Counted from the stretch's first letter, positions 1-7,659 are shown. The stretch is DNA of 64,000 nucleotides from Pseudomonadota bacterium (GCA_018821985.1 JAHJKP010000008.1:1-64000); one strand, 5' to 3'. Translations and numbers: made by a program. The notes: generated by a model not told the origin, from the sequence alone.

Positions 1-303
1 ACCTATGGTGCTGATCGTAAGATTACGACGATACTTGTCGTACAAATGAGCGATGACGTATTCATAGCCGGGAAGACTACTGCTCTCCAGTTTGTCTACA
101 GCCCGATTAAGAACACGCCGCCGTTTGCTGGGACGATAGACATACAACGCTCCAGCAGAGGGAAGGAACAACTTATCCATCAACCCGGCATTTTGCCTTG
201 CAGGGTGTTGGAGTGATAAAATGAGATGGGATTGAGGTGATTGGGTGGGGTCACTCCAATCGATGGGATAAAAACTCTCGAATATACTATGTTGTGCGGC
301 CAT
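1..303 (-). CDS. Truncated gene at window edge, possible tyrosine-recombinase N-terminus
   Basis: About 101 codons are visible, reading leftward and running off the window. The ATG is preceded by a strong AGGAGG-type ribosome binding site about 5 bases upstream, and a TATAAT-like -10 lies near 352-357. The sequence ends in a segment (HLYDKYRRNLTISTI) like the start of the helical N-terminal domain of XerC/XerD-type integrases, where an 'LYDKxRxxxTxxTI' pattern is common. The catalytic domain lies outside the window, so recombinase identity is an inference. Its position beside an integron-like cassette fits a mobile region. It could equally be an unrelated DNA-binding protein. Confidence 0.4.
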   Translation of the reverse strand, partial: MAAQHSIFESFYPIDWSDPTQSPQSHLILSLQHPARQNAGLMDKLFLPSAGALYVYRPSKRRRVLNRAVDKLESSSLPGYEYVIAHLYDKYRRNLTISTIG

Positions 304-351
304 GCTGTCCTCCTTCTTCTTTTATAGAAAAAACAGGATGTTGATGACCTT

Positions 352-357
352 ATTATA
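352..357 (-). promoter_or_regulatory. TATAAT -10 box for the gene at the left edge
   Basis: A perfect TATAAT on the minus strand sits about 50 bases upstream of the ATG at 303. No convincing -35 hexamer is seen at the expected spacing, so this is a partial promoter call. The leader between the box and the start carries no obvious structure. Confidence 0.35.
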
Positions 358-400
358 CCATAAACTCGATCGTTATTTTATTACGTATATGATGTGGCAA

Positions 401-471
401 TCTTAACGCCCAATTCACCGGCCCGAGCGAAGCGAGGGTGCTCGCGGGTCTGTTTGAACGATTTGTTCGCC
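401..471 (-). repeat. attC-like recombination site of an integron gene cassette
   Basis: Read on the minus strand, the site has R'' GGCGAAC (471-465) and L'' CGTTCAAACAGACC (460-447). A GC-rich loop containing CTCGCTTCGCTCG follows, then L' GGCCGGTGAATTG (423-411) and R' GTTAAGA (407-401), which fits GTTRRRY. The L'' and L' arms are only partly complementary, as expected for attC. R'' is the exact complement of GTTCGCC at 1499-1493, just upstream of the acyltransferase gene. That match is what a circular cassette would give. The gene's last codons and stop lie inside the site. Confidence 0.6.
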
Positions 472-1498
472 AGTCGATGTCTTGAATTTAATTCTTATTT
501 TTTCAATTGGTTGCTCTATAAACTGATTTATACCCAAGGATAAGATAATAGATGCAAAAAAAGTCCAGGCACATAAGATTATGCCTTTATTTGAGACACC
601 AAAAGGAGCAATAAAGGCTATTGCTGCACCGACATGCCAATGGCATAGAAAAATAGGATAGGCCAAATCGCCAAGTTTACTATCTGTCACTCTTAACCAA
701 GAAGGCATGTCGCTTCGTTTTAAATTTGCGAGGGATATTTGGAGATAAATACCGAGGATGAGAGAAATATAGAAGCCAAAATTACGAGGATTTGCCCATA
801 AGAAATTAGAGAAGCATGCATAAAGAAGAAAGAGAATAGTTGCTTTTGGTATATGTGTTTGCGGTGAGATGAATAATTCATTTTTAAAATAATACATCAT
901 CGAGCCGACACTGAATGGTAATGATGCGCCTATGATAGACCCATAACGTAAACTGAAATCTGCCCCCATTGTTAACATTAAAACGGTAGCAATCAGGCTA
1001 ACAAAAAACCATATGAAACATATAGTACTATTTCTAGCAAAAAAGACTCCCATTGAGCAATAAAAGAATAATTCAACATCCACAGACCATGCAGGAGGAA
1101 TAAGCCTGTGAGTGTCACCATTTAATCCAAAAATGAACAAATTATGAGTCCATTCAATAGGCTTTAGTGGCATTGATAATGCGGGATTAATGTGCTGAGC
1201 AATTTCAGGGATTAATCCCGCAACCATAATTGCGATAATAAAAATAAATAAATAAGGTGGATAAATCCTTAAAATCCGATTGACTGCATAGCGGCGTAAT
1301 CCTGTAATGTCAAACCCATAACGCTCATTCAAAATTAATGTCATTAAGTAACCGCTCAATAAATAAAAACAAAAAACGGCATAAACGCCCATCCAATTTA
1401 CAACTGGGCTAGCTAAATGTGCAACAAGTACCATTACTGTGAGGATAAAACGATAAATACCAAACATATATATTCTCTTGTTATTTTTTGTTGGCGAA
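407..1498 (-). mobile_element. Integron gene cassette carrying an acyltransferase
   Basis: The cassette boundaries are inferred from the recombination point between G and TT in the two GTTRRRY-like cores, at 1499/1498 on the upstream side and 407/406 on the downstream side. It contains a single gene with a short 5' gap, the usual cassette plan. No integron integrase and no second attC site was recognised nearby. It is therefore either a lone cassette, part of an integrase-less cassette cluster, or the edge of an array lying outside the window. The AT-rich gene content against the GC-richer surroundings supports transfer. Confidence 0.55.
415..1467 (-). CDS. Acyltransferase family 3 (OafA/NodX-like) membrane protein
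   Basis: The 350-residue product has about ten hydrophobic segments. It carries the acyltransferase-3 landmarks: a conserved His near residue 17 in the first membrane segment, and an RxxxRILRIYPPY stretch after the second. Proteins of this family transfer acetyl or other acyl groups to surface sugars at the inner membrane. The gene is markedly AT-rich compared with its neighbours. Its last roughly 18 codons are supplied by the attC site, giving an arginine/proline-rich tail typical of cassette genes that read into attC. A role in modifying O-antigen or capsule is inferred from the family only. Confidence 0.8.
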   Translation of the reverse strand: MFGIYRFILTVMVLVAHLASPVVNWMGVYAVFCFYLLSGYLMTLILNERYGFDITGLRRYAVNRILRIYPPYLFIFIIAIMVAGLIPEIAQHINPALSMPLKPIEWTHNLFIFGLNGDTHRLIPPAWSVDVELFFYCSMGVFFARNSTICFIWFFVSLIATVLMLTMGADFSLRYGSIIGASLPFSVGSMMYYFKNELFISPQTHIPKATILFLLYACFSNFLWANPRNFGFYISLILGIYLQISLANLKRSDMPSWLRVTDSKLGDLAYPIFLCHWHVGAAIAFIAPFGVSNKGIILCAWTFFASIILSLGINQFIEQPIEKIRIKFKTSTGEQIVQTDPRAPSLRSGR

Positions 1499-1506
1499 CA
1501 GTGTAT

Positions 1507-1549
1507 TAGACAGAATAGTCCAATATTGTGCTAGGCAGACTCTGTCTAG
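1507..1549. repeat. Nested inverted repeats upstream of the cassette boundary
   Basis: An outer 8-bp perfect inverted repeat pairs TAGACAGA (1507-1514) with TCTGTCTA (1541-1548). An inner near-palindrome pairs CTAGGCAGA (1531-1539) with TCTGTCTAG (1541-1549), with one mismatch. The structure lies 8 bases beyond the GTTCGCC core of the cassette. It could be a recombination-site remnant or a terminator-like element for a leftward transcript. Neither is proven. Confidence 0.4.
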
Positions 1550-1680
1550 TATTTTTCTTGAATCTTGAGCCGTCCGTTTTTTTTCAACATATTCAACGCT
1601 AACCTTAACCAGTTAATCAAAAACTGTCTTGTAGGTTTTTCCTGATTCCATGTGGATGCCCGAACAGCAGGAATCTCCAT
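1546..1680 (-). pseudogene. Short 44-codon fragment of unknown origin
   Basis: A reading frame from an ATG at 1680 to a TAG at 1546 encodes a basic, helix-prone peptide ending KKNGRLKIQEKY. The composition looks like the C-terminal end of a real protein, such as the tail of a transposase or regulator, rather than random sequence. No family could be named, and there is no clear ribosome binding site. It sits between the Fic gene and the cassette boundary, so it may be a relic cut by insertion. Low confidence. Confidence 0.2.
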
Positions 1681-1746
1681 TAACCATTAAGCTAAATTGC
1701 GGACACTATGCTTGCTCTAAACCATGGTCTGTCCCGATTACTTTTA

Positions 1747-2886
1747 TTACTTTCTTTTCACCCCATCACCAGATTGCTCCAGTTCTTCTGCCGTGATCAG
1801 GCGGTAACTTGTACTTCGTCCCCCGCCCGGATTTTGAATCAGAATGTTGCGGGCGACGAGTTCCCGCATATCCCTAAGTGCGGTGTCGGATGAGCATTTG
1901 GCACACTTAGCATATTTCGATGTGGTCATGTGTCCCTTAAAATTGTCGAGCATGCGATTAATAATGAGGCGCTGTCGTTCATTCACCGGATCAGGATTAA
2001 TCCGGTTCCACAGTTCCGCCTTAAAGAGAACCGAGGACAGTGTATCTTCAGCATTAACGACAGCGCGCGAAAAGCAATTTAAAAACCAGGACAGCCAAGA
2101 TGTAATATCGACACTGCCTCTTTGCTGTCTCTCAAGCTGTGTATAATATGCTTTGCGTTCCTGCTCAATTTGTCTGGACATAGAATAGAAGCGACTGGAT
2201 GTTTCATCTGCCCTTGCCAAAGCCATATCCGCAATTGCACGCGCAATCCGCCCATTGCCGTCTTCAAATGGGTGAATAGTGACAAACCATAGATGGGCAA
2301 TACCCGCTTTAAGCACAGGATCAAGCTTCAGGTCAGTTTCAAACCATGAGAGAAGCTTCGTCATTTCCGTATCAAGCCTGGATGCTTCTGGCGCCTCATA
2401 ATGCACCGTTTCATGCCCTATTGGACCAGACACAACCTGCATCGGGCCTGCTTCTGCTGGTCGCCAAGCACCAACGGTAATGCGGTGCATACCGCTTCGA
2501 CCTGTCGGAAACAAAGCTGCATGCCAGTCGAACAAGCGTTCCGCAGTCAAAGCCTGATCGAAGTTTTGTGTCGCATCCAGCATCATCTCAACAATGCCTT
2601 CAACATCGCGACCAACAGGCTTGTCGTTTTGTAGAGGAATACCTAATCTTCGAGCAATAGAAGATCGGACTTCATCAGTATCAAGTCTTTCGCCCTCTAT
2701 GGCCGACGAGTTCACAACATCAGTTGTGAGGATATTCAGGCTGGCCTCCTGCCGGATCGGGAAACCTAACGCCTCCATCTTACCCAGTAAGCGCCCCTGC
2801 CGGTGACGAGCCTCGGCGAGTAATGACGCAAGGGCTTTATCGTCCCAGGTGAAATTTGGCCAGTCTTTCTTTTCATAAATCCACAT
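1747..2886 (-). CDS. Fic-domain protein with N-terminal DUF4172 and C-terminal winged helix
   Basis: The 379-residue product begins with the tryptophan-rich segment typical of DUF4172. An SSAIEGE motif at residues 60-66 matches the inhibitory (S/T)xxxE(G/N) helix of class II Fic proteins. The catalytic HPFEDGNGR motif lies at about 205-213. The last 70 residues look like a winged helix (SSDTALRDMRELV). Fic enzymes usually transfer AMP to a hydroxyl group of a target protein; the target here is unknown. A GGAGA ribosome binding site precedes the ATG by 7 bases. The winged helix and the repeats over the promoter suggest that it represses itself. Confidence 0.9.
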   Translation of the reverse strand: MWIYEKKDWPNFTWDDKALASLLAEARHRQGRLLGKMEALGFPIRQEASLNILTTDVVNSSAIEGERLDTDEVRSSIARRLGIPLQNDKPVGRDVEGIVEMMLDATQNFDQALTAERLFDWHAALFPTGRSGMHRITVGAWRPAEAGPMQVVSGPIGHETVHYEAPEASRLDTEMTKLLSWFETDLKLDPVLKAGIAHLWFVTIHPFEDGNGRIARAIADMALARADETSSRFYSMSRQIEQERKAYYTQLERQQRGSVDITSWLSWFLNCFSRAVVNAEDTLSSVLFKAELWNRINPDPVNERQRLIINRMLDNFKGHMTTSKYAKCAKCSSDTALRDMRELVARNILIQNPGGGRSTSYRLITAEELEQSGDGVKRK

Positions 2887-2904
2887 GCATAATCTCCGTA
2901 TTAT

Positions 2905-2969
2905 ATGCGGTGATTATAGCGAGTATTTGCCGCAATGGCTATGGAAAACCGCATATCATGCGGTGAATA
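2905..2969. promoter_or_regulatory. Operator-like repeats over the Fic gene promoter
   Basis: ATGCGGTGATTA (2905-2916) and ATGCGGTGAATA (2958-2969) are direct repeats whose starts are 53 bp apart, about five helical turns. The second copy is also half of a perfect 7-bp inverted repeat, ACCGCAT-ATC-ATGCGGT (2948-2964). The first copy overlaps a TATAAT box on the minus strand (2913-2918), so a bound protein would block transcription of the Fic gene. The protein that binds is inferred to be the Fic protein's own winged helix. Confidence 0.5.
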
Positions 2970-3287
2970 GCAGCCTTAATCGCCGCAAATGCTCTCTATT
3001 CCGAAGAACAAGGGGACGTTTTTGAGTTTTTGCTAATTTCTTCTGATCGAGCGGGGAAACCTGTCTCGTTTACCATCCTCTGGCAGCGCTTTAAGGCGCA
3101 ATGGTTGATACCACACCATATAGTGTATCCGGAGACTGAAGGTTCGTGTTGCCAATGTTAAAGGGTAGACTAACTGGCCAAGTTAAAATTATTCCTGATT
3201 ATCAAATAAACAAGGTGTCAGATTAGCTCGGATCTTTCTCCAAAATCATGCCAGATTAAGTCTGACTTACTACAGCTTATCCAACCC
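2970..3287. other. Intergenic stretch with a possible decayed reading frame
   Basis: No intact gene was found between the Fic operator and the U32 gene. On the plus strand, about 3046-3160 holds a stop-free stretch of roughly 37 codons (DRAGKPVSFTILWQRFKAQW) with the flavour of a phage-integrase or DNA-binding segment. It has no start codon and ends at a TAA. It may be the remnant of a deleted mobile gene. The rest is unremarkable. Confidence 0.2.
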
Positions 3288-4481
3288 TCAGCTTTTCATA
3301 GTCAAAAAATCCTCGAGGAGTCCGCTGATATCCCTTGCCAACACCTCGGCCTCAGCACGGTCGAAACGGACTGCCCGTTTGGCGTAACCGTGACAGTAGC
3401 GGCACTCTTCGCACAAGGTCTCTGCGCAGCGGATCTTCTGAAATCCCTGCAGAAATCCCTCCAACTCCGCATTGTCGATAGAGATATCAAAATCCAGAAG
3501 TCGGCGGCGTAATTTAAGCATGCGGAGCATCAGCTGCCGTTCTTCCGTGCCATAATGCCGCATCCGCTCCCGAACCTGATCTTCTATATCAGTGTGGAAA
3601 CCAGCCGGATCACCAAGCATCTCGAGAGAGATGATGTCTAACAGGTTACCCTTGTACTGCCGATCCGCGTAAGCCTGTGTCACTCGTAACAACCATGCTG
3701 TGGAGCGTGACCGATCAATAATTTTAAATTCATCGTAGCCCATGGCCTCGTATACATGCAGATCCTCGGGGCGGATCCAACGGCTCATCAAAAAAAGTTC
3801 CGGCTGCAGCAGACGCCTGCGTGTACACTGCCAGAGATAACAATCGATGAAGGCATGTGCCGGTGGCATTCCTTTCTGCACCTGGGATGCATGACCCACG
3901 CTGCTGGCGTGTTCAGCCAGATAATGGCAGTTGTAGATACAGGAGACGTTGACAAAGAGCTGCATACCGCAGGAGAGTCCTGAACGGATCTTTGGCAACA
4001 TGGTAAAGTCACGATTGAATTCACTATAGGGGATGATCAGGGGATCAACGCCAAGGGATTCCTGGTACTTGAGTCGCGGAAGATTAGTGGGCCAGCTCAA
4101 GACACTGCCCCTAATTCGCAGATCAGGAAAGTGACGGCGCACAAGCGTTACTACGGCCAGATTGGCAATGGAAACACTGTCGACCTTTATGGCGACCAAC
4201 TGCTCAATGAAGGCCAGAATTTCTTTTTTGCCCTCTTTAGTCTGTTCCAGGTTCCCGAGACAGGGTGCATTGATGAGGTAGCAAAACGATAACCCTTGCT
4301 CATGAGCCACCCGAATGTAGGCTTCAGCAAAATCCCAGTCCACGGAAGGCACGACACTACCGGACCTGCCCCCACCCACTATGTCAAAGGGTAACTTTGC
4401 ATAAATCGAAGTCACCTCAGGGATTTTCTTCAACCCTTCCAGCAAGCCCAGGTCCCAATTTGCAGCAACGCTCAATTTCAT
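3288..4481 (-). CDS. U32-family (UbiU/YdcP-like) iron-sulfur protein
   Basis: The 397-residue product has the U32 fold pattern: an 'AANWD' start, and a cysteine region with C171, C181, C185, C214 and C219. In characterised U32 proteins this region holds a [4Fe-4S] cluster. Well-studied members (UbiU/UbiV, RlhA, TrhP) take part in oxygen-independent hydroxylations, although the family is usually annotated as peptidase. An extra C-terminal set, C352-x4-C357-x2-C360-x2-C363, is unusual and may bind a second cluster. It is downstream of a methyltransferase on the same strand, and both are divergent from the ketosynthase operon. Hydroxylation of the cluster's product is an inference. Confidence 0.75.
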   Translation of the reverse strand: MKLSVAANWDLGLLEGLKKIPEVTSIYAKLPFDIVGGGRSGSVVPSVDWDFAEAYIRVAHEQGLSFCYLINAPCLGNLEQTKEGKKEILAFIEQLVAIKVDSVSIANLAVVTLVRRHFPDLRIRGSVLSWPTNLPRLKYQESLGVDPLIIPYSEFNRDFTMLPKIRSGLSCGMQLFVNVSCIYNCHYLAEHASSVGHASQVQKGMPPAHAFIDCYLWQCTRRRLLQPELFLMSRWIRPEDLHVYEAMGYDEFKIIDRSRSTAWLLRVTQAYADRQYKGNLLDIISLEMLGDPAGFHTDIEDQVRERMRHYGTEERQLMLRMLKLRRRLLDFDISIDNAELEGFLQGFQKIRCAETLCEECRYCHGYAKRAVRFDRAEAEVLARDISGLLEDFLTMKS

Positions 4482-4651
4482 TCATCTTCCTCTTAAACTC
4501 AGTTCATTTCAGCCTGATTACAGGGAGTAACAGCCTGGACGACGCCCCCGTCTCTGACAAAGAAAGGCTGCCGTCTTCAAGGGATACCATTGAGGAATCT
4601 TTTTTTCAACCGCAACCTTCCAAGGTCAGCCGGGGGTCGAAAAACAGACCG

Positions 4652-5332
4652 TCACAGTTCTTTGTTCAGCTGCCCGTAAACGGCAAACTGGCAAGGACTT
4701 ACCATCTTCACACAGAGATTTTCAGCCAGACCAGCTTCGTCCAGCTGAGAAGTGACCTCGTCCAGGGTAAATCCAGCACACAGGGAAAGCATCATGTCGT
4801 CACGCAACTGAAGAGGTGCATCCGGCATATAGTTATCCACAACCACCCGGGCCTGTTCCTCGTTTGTTGGTCTGACCAGATCAACGATCAGGATGGCTGC
4901 CTTTGGTCGGCCATAGGCATGGAGCGCATTCCACAGAACCATGGGGTCAGCAAGATGGTGCAGGAAGCTATTTGAGATGATCATCTCATAACGGCTGCGT
5001 GGCAGAAGAAGCTTGTTGGGAAGAATACCATGAATAAGCTGCACCTGATGCTCCAAGCCTTCTCGCCGCACGGCTTGCCTGCCATGTGCCAGCATCGGTG
5101 GCGCACCATCGACACCGTGTATCTCACAGTTGGGGAAAAGTCGAGCCAGACGCAGAGGGATGGCAGCCGGACCACACCCCAGGTCAAGAATTGCGCCTTC
5201 CGGCACCAAGTCGGGAAAGAACTTCCGCAAACACTGGACGAATAACCAATAGGCACTGTCCAGATGAGGCCCTGCATACGCCTCAGCCTGCTCAGGCCCG
5301 ACCATTAGTTCTGGTTCAGGAACTCGTTTCAT
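4652..5332 (-). CDS. Class I SAM-dependent methyltransferase
   Basis: The 226-residue product has a Rossmann-type methyltransferase core. Motif I (LDLGCGP) is at residues 49-55, an acidic motif II follows (IHGVDGAPPML), and a post-motif ISNSFLHHL matches the small-molecule methyltransferase pattern. A gap of about 170 bases separates it from the U32 gene on the same strand, so the two are probably co-transcribed. Together they face the dehydratase-ACP-radical-SAM operon across a long divergent region. The substrate is unknown; methylation of the lipid or polyketide product of the neighbouring cluster is inferred. Confidence 0.75.
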   Translation of the reverse strand: MKRVPEPELMVGPEQAEAYAGPHLDSAYWLFVQCLRKFFPDLVPEGAILDLGCGPAAIPLRLARLFPNCEIHGVDGAPPMLAHGRQAVRREGLEHQVQLIHGILPNKLLLPRSRYEMIISNSFLHHLADPMVLWNALHAYGRPKAAILIVDLVRPTNEEQARVVVDNYMPDAPLQLRDDMMLSLCAGFTLDEVTSQLDEAGLAENLCVKMVSPCQFAVYGQLNKEL

Positions 5333-5968
5333 GCCTCATCTTTCCTCTCACGTATGCCCGCAATTTTCTCACCAGCTGAATTCAAATGATACCTATAATA
5401 CTCAAGACATTTTTCTTTGCGTATCGTCCCAAAGAAAATGCAACGTTGCCCAAAGATTTTCCCACTTTTTTCTCCAATCTCGATATAATATCGATCTGTA
5501 AGGTCCAGTTTTTTAGCCTGTGACTGATTTCCGCTGATAGTTTGTTGTAAGGCAGCGTTCAGTCCACCAGAGTCCTAAACCCCTTATTAAAATGTTTTAT
5601 TCTTTTTTGCATGGTCTTTCGTTTTATAAGCAGCAAGCGCAGATTCTAAAGATCCGTTCCGACAAAAACAGAGCAGCGCCTGAAGCAGCTTGACGGTTTT
5701 GAGGAAAACGATTCGGTAATCACAGTCAAGAGGAGGCACAGGACATGGAGATCAGCTTGAAATCTTTGTTTTGCTGATCTTCTCCTCTCGAGAGATAGAT
5801 GAAATAGGAGTAGAATATTTGAACTTTTTTACTTTTCCTGTTACAAGCAATTGAGAAATTTTACTGGAGGCTAGATCGATTGTGACCAGAGCCATAATAT
5901 GCCGCAACAGGTGGATCAATTCCCCGAGAAATCGTGCTTCTGCAAACGAAGCTATCGGTAGATGATCC
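5333..5968. other. Divergent regulatory region between the two arms of the biosynthetic cluster
   Basis: This 636-base region separates the methyltransferase/U32 unit from the dehydratase/ACP operon and must hold both promoters, though no clear -35/-10 pair was found. It includes a 10-codon reading frame with a perfect AGGAGG (described separately). A second short frame starts at GTG 5880 behind a GGAGG and stops at 5965, three bases before the dehydratase ATG. On the minus strand an ATG near 5971 opens a frame of about 72 codons with protein-like composition, but it has no good ribosome binding site and no recognisable family. Confidence 0.4.
5745..5777 (+). other. Possible 10-residue leader peptide within a hairpin
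   Basis: ATG at 5745 follows a perfect AGGAGG (5731-5736) by 8 bases and encodes MEISLKSLFC before a TGA. The coding stretch lies in an 8-bp perfect inverted repeat, AGATCAGC (5749-5756) with GCTGATCT (5773-5780). A strong ribosome binding site on so short a frame, 200 bases ahead of the operon's first gene, fits a translated leader that controls downstream expression. It may also be coincidental. Confidence 0.3.
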
Positions 5969-6334
5969 ATGTGGTATTCATATCTTTCAGCAGAGCTCGA
6001 TGACAACGATGCCGTGGTAGCACAGGTGACCACAGACCAGCAATCCTCCTGGTATTGCGGGCATTTCCCTGATGACCCCATATTGCCGGGTATTGCCCAA
6101 CTGCATATGGTAAGCGCGACGATTGCCAAAGTCCTGCAGAAGGACCTTATTTTACAAAACCTTACGAGAATTAAATTTAAAAAACTCATACGGCCGGGAG
6201 ATGTGTTAGACATCCTTGCTGTTGCCGATAAGAAAAAAAACCAATTTGCTTTCCGCATTACCAGTGATCAGGAAGCCGTCTGTTCCGGCACCCTGACCCT
6301 GGCCCCTAAAGAGGAGATTGAAAAAAATTCATGA
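5969..6334 (+). CDS. FabZ-like 3-hydroxyacyl-ACP dehydratase (hotdog) with altered active site
   Basis: The 121-residue product is a single hotdog domain with the signature HFPDDPILPG at residues 32-41. This corresponds to the catalytic His region of FabZ and of the small dehydratases in aryl-polyene clusters. The position of the FabZ catalytic Glu, five residues after the PG, holds His46 instead. Activity may therefore differ, or the protein may work on another substrate. The ATG is the only usable start, because an in-frame TGA lies at 5963-5965. It overlaps the ACP gene by 4 bases and is the first gene of the plus-strand operon. Confidence 0.75.
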   Translation: MWYSYLSAELDDNDAVVAQVTTDQQSSWYCGHFPDDPILPGIAQLHMVSATIAKVLQKDLILQNLTRIKFKKLIRPGDVLDILAVADKKKNQFAFRITSDQEAVCSGTLTLAPKEEIEKNS

Positions 6335-6597
6335 ACGTAGATATTAGTCAGACAATTATCCGTATTGCCGAAATTATCATTAACGAACTCAAACTCGAAG
6401 ATGTTACCCCCCAGACCTTCGACCCTGATCTCGATCTGGTTGACGAGGTCGGTGTTGACTCCATGGATCTGGCAACCATTGCCTTGGTCCTGCGAGATGA
6501 ATACGGGATCAGGATCGACGAAGATGACTACCCCAAGTTGACAACCGTGCGCATTATTGCCGAGTATATCAACACCAAATTAGCGGACGACGAATAA
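6331..6597 (+). CDS. Acyl carrier protein
   Basis: The 88-residue acidic product has the four-helix ACP pattern with the phosphopantetheine attachment motif GVDSMDL; Ser44 is the predicted carrier residue. The start overlaps the preceding dehydratase stop as ATGA, showing translational coupling. It would carry the growing acyl chain for the two ketosynthases encoded downstream and probably presents substrates to the radical-SAM enzymes. As a dedicated ACP in the cluster, it marks the pathway as distinct from housekeeping fatty acid synthesis. That distinction is an inference. Confidence 0.9.
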   Translation: MNVDISQTIIRIAEIIINELKLEDVTPQTFDPDLDLVDEVGVDSMDLATIALVLRDEYGIRIDEDDYPKLTTVRIIAEYINTKLADDE

Positions 6598-7659
6598 GTG
6601 GCAACACAAGGCGCAGAAAACAGAGAATACAAATTTTCGGAGATCATAGCCGACCCGGCCATCCGTGCGCGTTGGGAAAAGGTGCGCAAATATTTTTTCC
6701 TGCGTGAATCCACCTATGACATGAGCAATCGCTGCAACATCCGCTGCGAAGGCTGCTATTACTTCAATGGTGAAAAACAGTTTGCCGAAGAGAATCTTCA
6801 TGTTGCAGACTGGAAACAGCTCATGGAGACCGAAAAAGAACGGGGTATAACCTTTGTCGTCCTTGCCGGTGCCGAGCCATCCTTGGTGCCGCAGTTATGT
6901 CAAACCTGCTATGATGTTATCCCCTTAGGATGCATTGCCAGTAATGGCCTGAAGGTGTTACCTCGGGAAATTGATTACCGCATTCACATCTCGGTCTGGG
7001 GAAACGATCAAACCAGCTTTGAAATACGCAAGGCCAAAGATATGCTGGCGCGGCAGATAGAAAATTACCGCAATGATCCCAGGGCCGTCTGGGTCTACAC
7101 CTTCACCCCGGTCAATATTGACCAGGCCCGGGAAGTAACTGAGCTTCTTGCCGAAAACGGCCACCAGATCACCTTTAATATGTTCTCCGCTCCCGTTGGA
7201 TACAACGGCCATCTGCGGCACACACCACATACCCTGGCCTATACCCGTGCCACCATGAGCGCACTGCTGAACGAATTTCCACAGACCGTTCTCTTTTCTC
7301 CTTACAATATAGTGGCCCATACCCATGAACGGGGACTGCACGATTTATTTTCCTGCTCCTACCCGCGGATGAACCCTTCCACCGATATTGGTCTGGGCAG
7401 ATCCTTTCGCCAATATCGTACCGACCTGCAGTGGGATCGGGCGGCCGCCTGCTGCGTCCCCGATACCGATTGTGATGACTGCCGGCATTATGCCGCTGGC
7501 AGTGCCGTGGTCACCGCCAGGATGTATCGCCATGCAACCAATCCGCTCACCTTTTCCGCCTGGCTGGACTACGTCGACACCTATCTGGCGGTCTGGGTCA
7601 GGGGGTATGAAAAAAGTACGAACCTTTGCCAAGAGATGATCGAACCGCCAAAGATATAA
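6598..7659 (+). CDS. Radical SAM protein, first of a paralogous pair
   Basis: The 353-residue product starts with GTG directly after the ACP stop codon. The radical-SAM cluster motif CNIRCEGC (C46, C50, C53) is in the N-terminal part. Near the C-terminus a C285-C286-x5-C292-x2-C295 group, with C253 before it, may bind an auxiliary cluster. The sequence around the motif (STYDMSNRC..RC.GCYYF) closely matches the next gene, so the two arose by duplication. Radical-SAM enzymes form a 5'-deoxyadenosyl radical to start difficult reactions. The reaction here is unknown; modification of an ACP-bound chain is inferred from position. Confidence 0.85.
   Translation: MATQGAENREYKFSEIIADPAIRARWEKVRKYFFLRESTYDMSNRCNIRCEGCYYFNGEKQFAEENLHVADWKQLMETEKERGITFVVLAGAEPSLVPQLCQTCYDVIPLGCIASNGLKVLPREIDYRIHISVWGNDQTSFEIRKAKDMLARQIENYRNDPRAVWVYTFTPVNIDQAREVTELLAENGHQITFNMFSAPVGYNGHLRHTPHTLAYTRATMSALLNEFPQTVLFSPYNIVAHTHERGLHDLFSCSYPRMNPSTDIGLGRSFRQYRTDLQWDRAAACCVPDTDCDDCRHYAAGSAVVTARMYRHATNPLTFSAWLDYVDTYLAVWVRGYEKSTNLCQEMIEPPKI

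Noticed and set aside
5752-6258. 168-codon minus-strand frame across the dehydratase start
   Set aside because: More than half of it is antisense to the hotdog gene, whose motifs are clear. The remaining 72 codons look faintly protein-like but have no ribosome binding site or family, so they are only mentioned in the intergenic entry.
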